Shown: positions 19,036 through 28,414 of the stretch, piece after piece | How the letters are laid out: each line of letters begins with the position of its first letter | Position numbering within the stretch: the first letter of the stretch is position 1 | From: Clostridium kluyveri DSM 555 | GTDB lineage: Bacteria; Bacillota; Clostridia; Clostridiales; Clostridiaceae | NCBI RefSeq assembly: GCF_000016505.1 | Contig: NC_009706.1 | Coordinates: 3,286,001-3,350,000, forward strand | Reading direction: 5' to 3' | Length of the DNA stretch: 64,000 bases | Notes under the pieces: model-generated | The model's input: only the letters and a program-made list of their open reading frames with translations | What the model was told of the DNA's origin: nothing | Database searches by the model: none | Position numbers and translations under genes: made by a program

Positions 19036-19275
19036 ATGGCAATACATTATAACAAGCTATGGAAGCTGCTAATTGATAAGAATATGAAAAAGAAAGATTT
19101 GCAACGCCTTTCCGGTGTTAGCTCGGCAACTATCACAAAGCTTGGCAGAAACGAAAATGTAAATACAGAAATACTTCAAAAAATATGCACAGCTTTAGAA
19201 TGTGATATTTGTGATATTTTAGAGTTTGTACCTGATAAAATTGAGAAAGGCAAGGTGAATGATAACAATGATTAA
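19036..19275 (+). CDS. XRE-family regulator of the R-M operon (controller-like)
   Basis: 79 residues from ATG 19036 behind TAGGAGGTG. Full helix-turn-helix: YNKLWKLLIDKNMKKKDLQR, LSGVSSATITKLGRNENVNT, ALECDICDILEFVPDKI, typical of small Cro/CI regulators. It overlaps the mod start by 17 bp and is the first gene of the operon, so it probably sets Mod/Res levels. Confidence 0.85.
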   Translation: MAIHYNKLWKLLIDKNMKKKDLQRLSGVSSATITKLGRNENVNTEILQKICTALECDICDILEFVPDKIEKGKVNDNND

Positions 19276-21238
19276 GGATATTATGAATGCCAATGATAGT
19301 GCAACACCGAACAGTCGAGAAATGGCTGTATTAAAAGAAAATTTCCCCTCATGTTTTAGGGCAGATGGATCCTTTGATATTGAGCGGTTTAAGGAATTTT
19401 TAAGTGATAAGATTGCTGTAACGGGAGAGGGTTATGAACTTAAGTTTTTGGGTAAAAACTATGCCCGATTGCTGGCTTCAATTGATACTACAACAGTTGT
19501 TGTGCCAGACGAGGAACATAACTCAAAACCTGAAAATATGAACAGTGAAAATATCTACATAAGTGGCGACAACCTTGATGGATTAAAGCATCTCTTGAAG
19601 TCCTATTCAGGTCAAGTTAAATGTATTTATATTGATCCTCCTTATAACACTGGAACAGATGGATTTGTGTATAATGACCAGTTCAATTTTACTGTGGAAG
19701 AGCTTTCGGAAAAACTAAGTATTAGCGAAGAACAGGCACAACGCATTTTAGACTTAACAAAGAGAGGTTCGGCATCGCATTCAGCATGGTTGATGTTTAT
19801 GTACTCACGCCTCTTACTTGCTAGGGATTTACTTACAGATGATGGCGTAATCTTCATTAGTATTGATGATAATGAATGCCATAATTTAAAATTATTATGT
19901 GATGATGTTTTTGGCGAAGAAAATTTTATTGCTGAGTTTCCTAGAATAACTAAGCGTGGTGGAAAATCATCAGAAATAATTGCTAAAAATCATGATTATG
20001 TTCTTATGTATTCAAAAACGAATGCACCACTTCTGTTTCCAATAGCCCATAATGACAGTGCCTTTAAACACAAAGATGAGTTTTTTGAGGAACGAGGTTA
20101 CTACAAATTAAATCAAACTCTTGACTATGATAGTTTACAATATAGTAAGAGTTTAGATTATCCAATTGAGATAGATGGAGAAGTATTTTATCCTGGTTCA
20201 TCATTAGAATTATATAATGAACGACAATCTGGAATTCATGACACAGCTGACTGGGCGTGGCGCTGGAGTAAAGCAAAGTTTGAATTTGGATACAAAAATG
20301 GATTTATTGTTGTAAAGCGCAGTAAAAATGGTAGTAGGCTTTATACCAAAACTTATCAAAAAGCTACTATTGAAGAAAATGATGACGGATACTACATCGA
20401 ATATGGTGATCGTACTAAGTGTTTATCGACCTTAGAGACGACAGATAATATGTATTCCAATGATAATGCAACAAAAGATGTTGCTTTAACTATTGGGAAA
20501 AAAATATTTAATCATACAAAGCCATTAGCACTAATGACTTTACTAGCAAAGCTTAGTACTCAGGATTCCGATATTATTTTGGATTTCTTTTCAGGTTCAG
20601 CCGCAACTGCAGAAGCTATTATGAAATTGAATTGCGATGAAAACACTCGAAGAAAATATATCATGGTGCAACTTCCTGAAAAATGTAAAGAAACAAGTTC
20701 AGCCTATAAAAATGGTTATAGGACTATATGCGATATTGGTATTGATCGCATAAAAAAAGCCGCTACTTTACTAAAGGAAGAATATCCAGATACAACAGTT
20801 GACCTAGGCTTTAAGCACTATACATTGGTTGAGCCTGAGCAAAACACTCTAGACAAACTTGAAAAGTTTGACCCTAACGAGAATAAATTATTTGCTAATA
20901 AAGACATTCTTAGTGATTTTGGAAAACCTACCGTCCTTGCAACGTGGCTTGTTAGAGATGGATATGGACTTACAGCAGATGCTGAGGAGTTAAATTTTGC
21001 TGGATACAATGGCTATTATATAGGAAAACATCTTTACCTAATTGACCCGGAATTGTCTAATAAGGCGATTGAAGCCATTGTAGTAAAATATGAAACTGAC
21101 GGTAGCTTTAATCCTGAGAACGTGGTGTTATTTGGTTATAGTTTTACATGGACGGAAATGGAAGCTTTAAAAATTAATTTGAAACGGTTGAAGGATACAG
21201 AGAAAAACTTGCGTATCAACTTCGATATCCGTTATTGA
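19259..21238 (+). CDS. Type III restriction-modification DNA methyltransferase (Mod)
   Basis: 659 residues. Order is beta-class amino-methyltransferase: motif IV IDPPYNTGTDGFVYND (DPPY at residues 126-129), a variable target-recognition middle, then motif I LDFFSGSAATAEAIMKL near residues 438-454. Expected to methylate adenine in an asymmetric site and to supply specificity for Res. The ATG at 19268 is an alternative start. The stop overlaps the start region of res. The central part (19.9-20.5 kb) is more AT-rich than its flanks, fitting an exchanged recognition domain. Confidence 0.93.
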   Translation: MITMIKDIMNANDSATPNSREMAVLKENFPSCFRADGSFDIERFKEFLSDKIAVTGEGYELKFLGKNYARLLASIDTTTVVVPDEEHNSKPENMNSENIYISGDNLDGLKHLLKSYSGQVKCIYIDPPYNTGTDGFVYNDQFNFTVEELSEKLSISEEQAQRILDLTKRGSASHSAWLMFMYSRLLLARDLLTDDGVIFISIDDNECHNLKLLCDDVFGEENFIAEFPRITKRGGKSSEIIAKNHDYVLMYSKTNAPLLFPIAHNDSAFKHKDEFFEERGYYKLNQTLDYDSLQYSKSLDYPIEIDGEVFYPGSSLELYNERQSGIHDTADWAWRWSKAKFEFGYKNGFIVVKRSKNGSRLYTKTYQKATIEENDDGYYIEYGDRTKCLSTLETTDNMYSNDNATKDVALTIGKKIFNHTKPLALMTLLAKLSTQDSDIILDFFSGSAATAEAIMKLNCDENTRRKYIMVQLPEKCKETSSAYKNGYRTICDIGIDRIKKAATLLKEEYPDTTVDLGFKHYTLVEPEQNTLDKLEKFDPNENKLFANKDILSDFGKPTVLATWLVRDGYGLTADAEELNFAGYNGYYIGKHLYLIDPELSNKAIEAIVVKYETDGSFNPENVVLFGYSFTWTEMEALKINLKRLKDTEKNLRINFDIRY

Positions 21239-21252
21239 TTGGAGGGTATGTT

Positions 21253-24213
21253 ATGGAACTTATCCTACAACGAGGATTACCACACCAACAAAAAGCTGTA
21301 GATGCAGTAAGTGCTGCTTTGAATGGGGTACAGATAGCTTCTCCTGTACAATTTTATGAAAATCCAAGTATTTCTCTTTCTGACCCTAAACTAGCTGCAA
21401 ATATTAGAGAAATTCAAAAAAATATACCTGCAGAATATCGAAGCAGTATGCCTATTAGTGACTGCTTGAATATTGATATTAAAATGGAAACTGGTACAGG
21501 AAAGACTTACGTTTATACTCATACTATATATGAGCTTCATAAACGTTACGGACTTAATAAGTTTATTATCGCTGTACCTTCACTTGCGATTAAAGCAGGA
21601 ACCGCACAGTTTTTGCGTGATGAATATGTAAAGCGACATTTTTCCGATGTTTGTGGTTATGGTACAGAAATTGAGGTTGGAGTACTAGAAACACCAAAAA
21701 ACAAGAAAAAGGGGCGCTCCTATTTCCCGAGTGTTGTGAGCGACTTTGTAAAAGGTTCTTGCCAGAACACGAAGAAGATTTATGTATTATTAGTTAATAT
21801 GCAACTACTTGTTGTCCGATCAAATGGTATGCTTAGCCGTGACGACTATGATTATGGAGTAGAAGGTTTTTATAGACCACTTGATGCTATTCGTGCAACA
21901 AACCCTGTTGTTATTATTGATGAGCCACACAGATTTTCTCGTGACCAGAAGGCATTTAAGGTTATCGTTGATGAAATAAAACCACAGTGTATTATACGCT
22001 TTGGTGCTACCTTCCCTGAAACTACAAGTGGACGTGGAAAAAACAAAATAACCGTAAAAGACTACCAAAACCTGCTCTATGATTTAAATGCCTGTGAATC
22101 TTTTAATCAAAATTTGATAAAGGGAGTAACGAAGGAGCATTTTGAACCGGTATCCAAGCGTGAAGAAAAGGTGAAAATCACTTCCATCACAAGCAAGGAT
22201 TCTGTTACCTTTCAGTATAAAAAGCGTGATGAATCGACTAAAACATTTACTCTTAAAACTGGAGATTCACTATCTATCATTAATGAAGCTTTTGAGGGAA
22301 TTACGGTTCATGCTATTGGTAAATCAACAGTTGAGTTTTCTAATGGTATTCAAAAGTCAACTGGTGAGGAATTGGATGTGGATATCTATATGACCTCTTA
22401 TCAAGAGCAGATGATGCGTCTTGCCCTTGAGCGTCATTTTGAAACAGAAAAAACAAACTTCTGTGGTCGCAATTTCAAGATCAAGACATTGGCATTATTT
22501 TTTATCGATGATATATCATCATATCGACCAAACGAGGAAGGTAAAACCCCTTATCTATTGCAAGCTTTTGAGAGATTGCTTAAGGAACGGATAGAATCGG
22601 TGCTATCTACCCTCAGTGAGCATGATACAGAATATCGGGCATATCTGGAAGCAAGTCTTGCAGATATTTCTGCTTGCCATGCAGGCTATTTTTCACAGGA
22701 CAATAGCGATTCGGATGAAGATATAGCAAAAGAAGTAGAAACCATCCTTCATGGAAAAAAACATCTTCTCTCTTTCAAGAATAAAGACGGTAGCTATAAC
22801 ACTTTACGTTTTCTATTTTCAAAATGGACACTTAAAGAGGGCTGGGATAACCCTAATGTATTTACGATAGCTAAACTTCGTTCTAGCGGAAGTGAAAATA
22901 GTAAACTGCAAGAGGTTGGACGAGGTTTACGTCTACCTGTAGATGAGAATGGTAATAGAATCTCCAATGAAGAATTCCAGCTTAATTATATTGTTGACTT
23001 CACAGAGGCAGACTTTGCTAAACGATTAATAGACCAAATAAACGGAGAAATTCCACAAGCTTCTTCTATTAGCGAAGAAAGATTGGAACAAGTGGCCAAG
23101 AAGCTTGGCATGACTTCAGATGAACTTTTTGATGCACTATATGATAAACATTACATAGACAGGCGATTAAATATAAAACCCGATACAAGGGACGCTTTCT
23201 TTGCAGAATACCCGGACTTTGCTACAGGATTGTCTTCAGGTAAGGTAAAAGACCGAAATGTAGCAAAACCAAGACCTGTAAAAATCCGCAAAGCTGTTTA
23301 CAGTGAAATACGCGAATTATGGGAAGCAATCAATCAACGATACCTACTTTTCTATGATGATGATCTGGATGCTGATATGGCTAAAGTTGTTTTATCTTTG
23401 CTGGAAAAACCCGGTGTTTTTACAGACATTGTCATGACTAGCTCCAGAGATATCGTTAAGAGCGATGGCTCACAGATGATGATTGTTTCAGATACAGGCG
23501 CTCAATATATAGTATCCAAACCTATTCCCTACAATGAATTTCTTAAGAGGATCACAAATGCTACAAACATTCCAATTAAAATATTGCATGAAGCATTGTG
23601 TGAGTATGTTAAGAGGAATGGAACTATTAATCCAGAACATATTAATGAAAATTCTGTCAGCATGTTTATCCAACAATTTCATGACTGGAGAAGCAATAAT
23701 TTGCAAGGTCGATTCCATTATGCAAAAAGCAATACACCTGTTGGTGCAACAGCACTCACCTATTCAGACGGTTCTCCACGTGAAGATATCGCACAGGGAC
23801 GTATCGGCACAAAGATAGCTCCGGGAACACCAAGCGAGAAGTATTTATATGATGCTTTCGCTTATGACTCACCGTTGGAACAAAAAAATATTATGTCGGA
23901 CATCGAAGAAGTCATTGTATATGGAAAAATTCCACGTAGCAGCATTGCCATACCAACTATTACCGGTGGAATGTACAGTCCAGACTTCATGTATGTTGTA
24001 AGAAAGGCTTCCGGTGAGAAAGAGCTTAACATTGTAGTCGAAACAAAAGACGTAGAAAATAAATCCGACTTACGTGGTACAGAAAAAGCAAAAATTGATT
24101 GTGCTCGTGTTTTCTTTGATATGCTCTCGAAAGATGGGTACACTGTTTATTTCCGTGATCAGTTAAACAACAAACAGATGGCTCAGATTATTAAAGAAGT
24201 ATTGGCAGAGTAA
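21253..24213 (+). CDS. Type III restriction enzyme, Res subunit
   Basis: 986 residues from ATG 21253 (TTGGAGGG site). SF2 helicase motifs: Walker A METGTGKTYVYTH (about 78-90), motif II IIDEPHRF near residue 220, SKWTLKEGWDNPNVF and QEVGRGLRLPVDENG. The C-terminal endonuclease has a PD-ExK pattern: GGMYSPDFMYVV then LNIVVETKDVE near residues 905-930. It translocates on or tracks along DNA with Mod and cuts unmethylated DNA. The gene appears intact. Confidence 0.93.
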   Translation: MELILQRGLPHQQKAVDAVSAALNGVQIASPVQFYENPSISLSDPKLAANIREIQKNIPAEYRSSMPISDCLNIDIKMETGTGKTYVYTHTIYELHKRYGLNKFIIAVPSLAIKAGTAQFLRDEYVKRHFSDVCGYGTEIEVGVLETPKNKKKGRSYFPSVVSDFVKGSCQNTKKIYVLLVNMQLLVVRSNGMLSRDDYDYGVEGFYRPLDAIRATNPVVIIDEPHRFSRDQKAFKVIVDEIKPQCIIRFGATFPETTSGRGKNKITVKDYQNLLYDLNACESFNQNLIKGVTKEHFEPVSKREEKVKITSITSKDSVTFQYKKRDESTKTFTLKTGDSLSIINEAFEGITVHAIGKSTVEFSNGIQKSTGEELDVDIYMTSYQEQMMRLALERHFETEKTNFCGRNFKIKTLALFFIDDISSYRPNEEGKTPYLLQAFERLLKERIESVLSTLSEHDTEYRAYLEASLADISACHAGYFSQDNSDSDEDIAKEVETILHGKKHLLSFKNKDGSYNTLRFLFSKWTLKEGWDNPNVFTIAKLRSSGSENSKLQEVGRGLRLPVDENGNRISNEEFQLNYIVDFTEADFAKRLIDQINGEIPQASSISEERLEQVAKKLGMTSDELFDALYDKHYIDRRLNIKPDTRDAFFAEYPDFATGLSSGKVKDRNVAKPRPVKIRKAVYSEIRELWEAINQRYLLFYDDDLDADMAKVVLSLLEKPGVFTDIVMTSSRDIVKSDGSQMMIVSDTGAQYIVSKPIPYNEFLKRITNATNIPIKILHEALCEYVKRNGTINPEHINENSVSMFIQQFHDWRSNNLQGRFHYAKSNTPVGATALTYSDGSPREDIAQGRIGTKIAPGTPSEKYLYDAFAYDSPLEQKNIMSDIEEVIVYGKIPRSSIAIPTITGGMYSPDFMYVVRKASGEKELNIVVETKDVENKSDLRGTEKAKIDCARVFFDMLSKDGYTVYFRDQLNNKQMAQIIKEVLAE

Positions 24214-24235
24214 TTTAATTTAGGGGGATGAAAGG

Positions 24236-25855
24236 TTGAGGTTAGAAGCAATTGTAATTAAACATTATCGATCGATAGAAAGAGTGGCTCTTAAACTTCC
24301 TCCAAATAAGCCACTTGTCCTATTCGGACCGAATAACGCAGGAAAATCTAATATATTATCAGCTATAAATAGAATACTTGGTGAAAGATATCCAACTTAT
24401 ATTGAGATGTTGGAAAGTGATTACTTTAAACGTAATCAAAATGAATATCCTACCGCACATATTACCGCTAAATTTACTAAGCCTTTATATTATGATAATA
24501 AAGGAAATGGATATGACGTTATAGCTGTAAGTTATGGTTATAATGGACAGGCTAATAATAATCTTTTGCACGATGGCAGTGGAAATAAAATATATCCCAC
24601 AAACGAACAGCGTTCTGCCTGTCAGTCCTATTTGATTGATGCTGAAAGAAATATCCAGAGTGCTTTTAATTATAGTAGTAGCTACTCTCTGTTAAGTAAG
24701 TTTTCAAAGAAGATACATGAAGCCTTAAGTACAGAGCATAAAGATGAATTATCACAAGCCTTTAATCAAATTACAGCATCCTTTGAACAGACTGATGAAT
24801 TCTCTGGTTTTTTTAATCGATTTTCTGAAGCTCTAAAGGGGGCGGTAAAAGGATTTGTTCATTCATTGGCTGTGGATTTTTCAGCCTATGATCCAAACAA
24901 TTATGCAAAGTCACTTCGGATCTATGCAAAAGAGGGAGATAATATTCGTGGATTTGAAGAATTCGGCACTGGTGAACAGCAAGTCTTATTAATGGCTTTT
25001 GTTAAAGCATATATGGAAGTATTCACTGGTGAAAACTTTGTGTTGATTATTGAAGAACCAGAAGCCCATCTCCATCCCTTAGCTCAAAGATGGTTAAAGG
25101 AATATGTTGTAGATATGTGTTCATGTGGCATTCAAGTAATCATTTCAACACATTCCGCAGAATTCATAGATGCAGAATACTTAGATGGACTTGTACGAGT
25201 ACATAAAGAAGGTGGAGTTACTAAAGCAATACAACTATCCGCTCAACAACTTTGCGATTTTTGTATAGGGTCAGGTGTTCCAGAGAATTGTGTGTCACCA
25301 GAAAACATAATTGATTTTTACTCAACAAAACTATTTTCAGACCAGTTAAAAGGAATGTTTGCAGAAACAATCATATTAGTGGAGGGAGCTACTGAATATT
25401 TTGCTCTGCCAGTATATTTAAAACGTAGTGGGTATTCTTTAGCTGAACATGGAACCGAAATTGTTAATTGTCGTGGTAAGGAGGCAATCCCTTTGTACTG
25501 GAGGTTATTTAAAGCATACGGTTACAATTGTTATGCCATATTTGATTGTGACAGGAATGCATCAAAGACTAGGGATGTGTTTAATGGCATCTTTTGCGAA
25601 GAAGAATGGGATACAGAAACTGAAAATTGTATTGTTAGAGCCGATTATGCATACTTCGGTAAAGACTTTGAATCCTATTTGCGTACAGCAATAGATGACT
25701 ATACTTCAATGGAACAAACCATTTCTGAAAAATATCATATTTCTTCAAAACCAGGAAAAGCTAAAGCTATAGCACAACATATAGAGGAAATTCCTCATTT
25801 TATTAAGGATATTGCAGATAAACTATTAATTATAGAACTTTTGGGACAAAATTAG
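24236..25855 (+). CDS. OLD-family ATP-dependent endonuclease (AAA ATPase + TOPRIM)
   Basis: 539 residues from a TTG start (GGGGGATG site). SMC/RecF-like ATPase with Walker A LFGPNNAGKSNIL (residues 29-41), an FGTGEQQVLLMAF signature near 243-255, Walker B FVLIIEEPEAHLHPLAQRW and the VIISTHSAEFID switch; then a C-terminal TOPRIM with IILVEGATEYFALPVYL and YAIFDCDRN. This is the layout of OLD and GajA nucleases. No GajB-like helicase follows. It lies 22 bp after res, so it is an added arm of the type III operon or an independent defence gene. Confidence 0.85.
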   Translation: MRLEAIVIKHYRSIERVALKLPPNKPLVLFGPNNAGKSNILSAINRILGERYPTYIEMLESDYFKRNQNEYPTAHITAKFTKPLYYDNKGNGYDVIAVSYGYNGQANNNLLHDGSGNKIYPTNEQRSACQSYLIDAERNIQSAFNYSSSYSLLSKFSKKIHEALSTEHKDELSQAFNQITASFEQTDEFSGFFNRFSEALKGAVKGFVHSLAVDFSAYDPNNYAKSLRIYAKEGDNIRGFEEFGTGEQQVLLMAFVKAYMEVFTGENFVLIIEEPEAHLHPLAQRWLKEYVVDMCSCGIQVIISTHSAEFIDAEYLDGLVRVHKEGGVTKAIQLSAQQLCDFCIGSGVPENCVSPENIIDFYSTKLFSDQLKGMFAETIILVEGATEYFALPVYLKRSGYSLAEHGTEIVNCRGKEAIPLYWRLFKAYGYNCYAIFDCDRNASKTRDVFNGIFCEEEWDTETENCIVRADYAYFGKDFESYLRTAIDDYTSMEQTISEKYHISSKPGKAKAIAQHIEEIPHFIKDIADKLLIIELLGQN

Positions 25856-25864
25856 CTGAATGTA

Positions 25865-25909
25865 AAAAAAGACCACACAGGAGTAAAAAACTCTTATGTG
25901 GTCTTTTTT
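25865..25909 (+). terminator. Terminator of the R-M/OLD operon
   Basis: AAAAAAGACCACA (25865-25877) pairs perfectly with TGTGGTCTTTTTT (25897-25909), with additional inner pairing; works in both directions. Confidence 0.9.
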
Positions 25910-25944
25910 GCCCCGCTTGAAGCTGTTCATTTAAGTTTTTCTTC

Positions 25945-25964
25945 AATCCCTAAGTGAACGCTCC
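25945..25964 (-). repeat. Right terminal inverted repeat of the nested element
   Basis: On the minus strand GGAGCGTTCACTTAGGGATT, matching the left repeat at 17 of 20 positions. Only 16 bp from the phage gene at 25980. Confidence 0.7.
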
Positions 25965-25979
25965 ATTAAGCTCCCTTTT

Positions 25980-26231
25980 TTATTCATCTACTTTCTCATA
26001 GGTCTTTTCAAATATATTAGGCTTACATGGATAGAATTCTCCATTTATGCCCTTTATAATATAATCGCCTATACTAGCTTTCATTCTTCCTTCTAGCGTA
26101 TTAATATATAAAACACCTTTTTTATATTGATATCCCCTGCCATTTCCTATAAACTCATCAATAGAATTTATATTATGCCCATTATATTTTTTAGCTTCAA
26201 TTACAACAGGTTTCTTTCTATACTTAGCCAT
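25980..26231 (-). CDS. Small phage protein of the PGDYIIKG type
   Basis: 83 residues: KYRKKPVVIEAKKYNG at the start and GDYIIKGINGEFYPCKPNIF near the end, a recurrent small phage protein of unknown role. AAAGGAATG precedes the ATG. First phage gene right of the nested element and downstream of the lysozyme. Confidence 0.75.
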   Translation of the reverse strand: MAKYRKKPVVIEAKKYNGHNINSIDEFIGNGRGYQYKKGVLYINTLEGRMKASIGDYIIKGINGEFYPCKPNIFEKTYEKVDE

Positions 26232-26316
26232 TGTTTATCATTCCTTTATCACTTTCTTATCTAATAAATATGCAGATTTTTATTTATAGGCAATAAAATA
26301 TAAAAATTATTTTAAA

Positions 26317-27237
26317 TTAGTTATTCAAAAATATATTCCAGGTTTCTATTTTCAAAACTCCATCCGTAGGTCTTTCCCAGTTCTTCTGGAGTTCGGTTAC
26401 AGCTTGGAAAGTTGGTTCGTCATACAACATTTGGGTGTAGGAATTTTCCTTTAAATATTCATATTGTTCTAGTTTCTGTTGAATCCATAGGACTACATGA
26501 GACTTGTGGCCTTTTACAATGATATCCTGAATTCCTTTTAATGCTGCCATAGTAGCCGGACCTGCTATTCCATCTATAACTAACCCTGCATTATAATCAA
26601 TGTTCAAGTTATATTGGAGTGCTTTAATTTGCTCTACAAGTGGGTTTGGTTTTACTGGTTCACCTGTAGAAATGCTATTATAAAATGCTTCAGACATATA
26701 GTTTAAATCCAGGTACCCACTTATTCCTGGTATCTGCCCTTTTTCTGTATACTGCCACATTGCATAATCAGGCCATAATACAGTACTTGGACTGCTTACT
26801 CCATAATGAGCTACCCATAGAGGATACTTTGTTATACTGCTGTTTAAATATGCCTTTATATAACTTGGATTACAATAAATAAGTGCAGGTGCTATAGAAG
26901 ATACTATTTCTAGGAAAGCCAAACACGCTTCTGTCATGTCCCCGGAACACTGCTGCTCAAAGTCCAATATTACAAAGTCTGGCTTGACTCCTGCTGCAAT
27001 CTGTTTAAAAAAGTTTGCCTCCTGAATAGCCTTTGCTATGGTTGTAAATCTGGCAAAATGATAAGCCCCGGTTATAAATCCCAGGGCTTTAGCTTTAGCA
27101 ATATTGGCATTATAAAATTTATCTATAAAGGTACTTCCCTCTGTGGCCTTGGCTATTAAAAAGTTGTGGCCAGCATTTTTAATTTTGTTTATATCTATAG
27201 AACCATTTAAATTACTTATATCTACTCCTTTAATCAT
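26317..27237 (-). CDS. Phage endolysin, GH25 lysozyme with peptidoglycan-binding tail
   Basis: 306 residues. The GH25 muramidase domain (1-190) has KGVDISNLNGSIDINKI (Asp6), AYHFARF and FVILDFEQQ (Asp92, Glu94), the expected catalytic acids. The C-terminal part (205-306) contains helical DGIAGPATMAALKGIQDI and FQAVTELQKNWERPTDG, like PG_binding_1 repeats. No signal peptide, so it depends on a holin. It lies 12 bp after the holin gene. Confidence 0.93.
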   Translation of the reverse strand: MIKGVDISNLNGSIDINKIKNAGHNFLIAKATEGSTFIDKFYNANIAKAKALGFITGAYHFARFTTIAKAIQEANFFKQIAAGVKPDFVILDFEQQCSGDMTEACLAFLEIVSSIAPALIYCNPSYIKAYLNSSITKYPLWVAHYGVSSPSTVLWPDYAMWQYTEKGQIPGISGYLDLNYMSEAFYNSISTGEPVKPNPLVEQIKALQYNLNIDYNAGLVIDGIAGPATMAALKGIQDIIVKGHKSHVVLWIQQKLEQYEYLKENSYTQMLYDEPTFQAVTELQKNWERPTDGVLKIETWNIFLNN

Positions 27238-27249
27238 ACGATTTTCCTC

Positions 27250-27642
27250 CTATTTATTTTTTAATTGTTCTAAAGCTTCTACTATTTTTTTCGGGAGTGG
27301 AAGTCCACTCTTCCCGCAATTTTCAAAGATAGAGATTCCTTCGTTTGCAATGTAATAGTAGCAAACCACTGTTCTAAATATCCATGTACCCTCATTTAAG
27401 AGCCTGTCAAGTAAAGTACCTACAGCTAGAACCACAAAAATTTCAGATTTTCTTAATATACCTTTAAAGCCTGTTTGAGAATTTACCTTGCCTGTTATAT
27501 AGGCACTAAATACTCCGGTACCATAATCTAAAACCATAAAAGCAGCTAACACATATAGGCAAATGTCCCAACCTCCAAAAATAAACGTCATAATTCCCCC
27601 AAAGGTACTTATAGATAGGTTAAAAACTCTTTGATGATCCAC
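27250..27642 (-). CDS. Phage holin, toxin-secretion/phage-lysis family (TcdE-like)
   Basis: 130 residues starting at GTG 27642 with GGAGG upstream. Three or four hydrophobic segments (FGGIMTFIFGGWDICLYVLA, AAFMVLDYGTGVFSAY, IFVVLAVGTLLDRLL, VVCYYYIANEGISIFENC) and the GLPLPKKIVEALEQLK tail are typical of Phage_holin_4. It forms the lysis pore for the adjacent lysozyme. Confidence 0.92.
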   Translation of the reverse strand: MDHQRVFNLSISTFGGIMTFIFGGWDICLYVLAAFMVLDYGTGVFSAYITGKVNSQTGFKGILRKSEIFVVLAVGTLLDRLLNEGTWIFRTVVCYYYIANEGISIFENCGKSGLPLPKKIVEALEQLKNK

Positions 27643-27681
27643 TTTAAACCTCCTATCTAGTTATTTTTAAGCATTAAAAAA

Positions 27682-27702
27682 AGCCTTAGACCTTCTAAAA
27701 CT
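27682..27702 (-). terminator. Terminator at the end of the tail operon
   Basis: On the minus strand AGTTTTAGA and TCTAAGGCT form a 9-bp stem (with G-U pairs) and a 3-nt loop followed by seven T. It directly follows the 39-residue gene. Confidence 0.7.
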
Positions 27703-27704
27703 CC

Positions 27705-27824
27705 TTATATTCTCTTTATTGGTTCAGCATCATCATTCATTTGGGTTGCTTCTCCAGTTCCCCAGTTCGCTGTAACTTTAACCTCAACTGCTCCTGTTTC
27801 AATTATGTTTGCCTTTTTTCCCAT
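27705..27824 (-). CDS. Small phage protein, 39 residues
   Basis: ATG 27824 follows AAAGGAGTGAG. Short, strand-rich product (NIIETGAVEVKVTANWGTGE) ending NDDAEPIKRI. Seen at this place (after XkdX) in related clostridial phages as far as I recall; role unknown. Confidence 0.55.
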   Translation of the reverse strand: MGKKANIIETGAVEVKVTANWGTGEATQMNDDAEPIKRI

Positions 27825-27866
27825 GTTCTCACTCCTTTCTATAAGTATTTCAAGGTAAAATAAAAA

Positions 27867-27880
27867 AGCTATCTCTAGCT
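27867..27880 (-). terminator. Terminator after XkdX
   Basis: Minus-strand AGCTA-gaga-TAGCT hairpin followed by TTTTTATTTT; outer bases 27851-27862 and 27881-27892 also pair. Confidence 0.65.
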
Positions 27881-27898
27881 CCTATTTTGCCTTGTGGT

Positions 27899-28039
27899 TT
27901 ATTCTGTATAATCCTGGCCGGTTATGGTTTTAAATTCATCTGTAGTTATAATACTTTTACTTGTTGCCTGTTTTACCATATCTAAATTTACCCAACTATT
28001 CTTATAAACCATGCTCCAAAAATTAAAATATTTACTCAT
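27899..28039 (-). CDS. XkdX-family phage protein
   Basis: 46 residues: a short W/F-rich helix (KYFNFWSMVYKNSWVN) followed by QATSKSIITTDEFKTITGQ, the standard XkdX pattern (small protein after the tail fibres of PBSX-like phages). Start ATG 28039 after AAAGGATG. Confidence 0.8.
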   Translation of the reverse strand: MSKYFNFWSMVYKNSWVNLDMVKQATSKSIITTDEFKTITGQDYTE

Positions 28040-28054
28040 TTATATCATCCTTTC

Positions 28055-28399
28055 TTATCCTAATTGCATTTGTGCAATTGTTTGACTTAGTGTTTCGACC
28101 TGGCTTGCCAGATCTGCATTTTGGAGAGTTAAATTTGCTACGGTTTGGGCTAAAACTTCATTTTGACTAGGCTGTTGATTTATATTCTGTATATTTTGAG
28201 TCTCTATTTTATATTGTTCTTCTGTAATTTCTTCTACATCTATTAGTAATGATGTTAATTCCTCATTTGTTGCACATACAGAGTATGTTATAAATAAATT
28301 GCACCTTTGACTTCCGGCTATAAATTTATCTATATCTAACCCTTTATAATCTGGTTGATTAAATTGATTCCAAAAATTATTTATTTTTATATATTTCAT
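28055..28399 (-). CDS. Phage tail-fibre-associated protein, coiled-coil C-terminus
   Basis: 114 residues. A globular N-terminus (YIKINNFWNQFNQPDYKGLD) and a C-terminal coiled coil (LAQTVANLTLQNADLASQVE). It lies between the fibre gene and xkdX, where such small proteins often act as fibre chaperones or tail attachments; that role is inferred. Confidence 0.65.
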   Translation of the reverse strand: MKYIKINNFWNQFNQPDYKGLDIDKFIAGSQRCNLFITYSVCATNEELTSLLIDVEEITEEQYKIETQNIQNINQQPSQNEVLAQTVANLTLQNADLASQVETLSQTIAQMQLG

Positions 28400-28414
28400 T
28401 TACTTCTCACCTTC

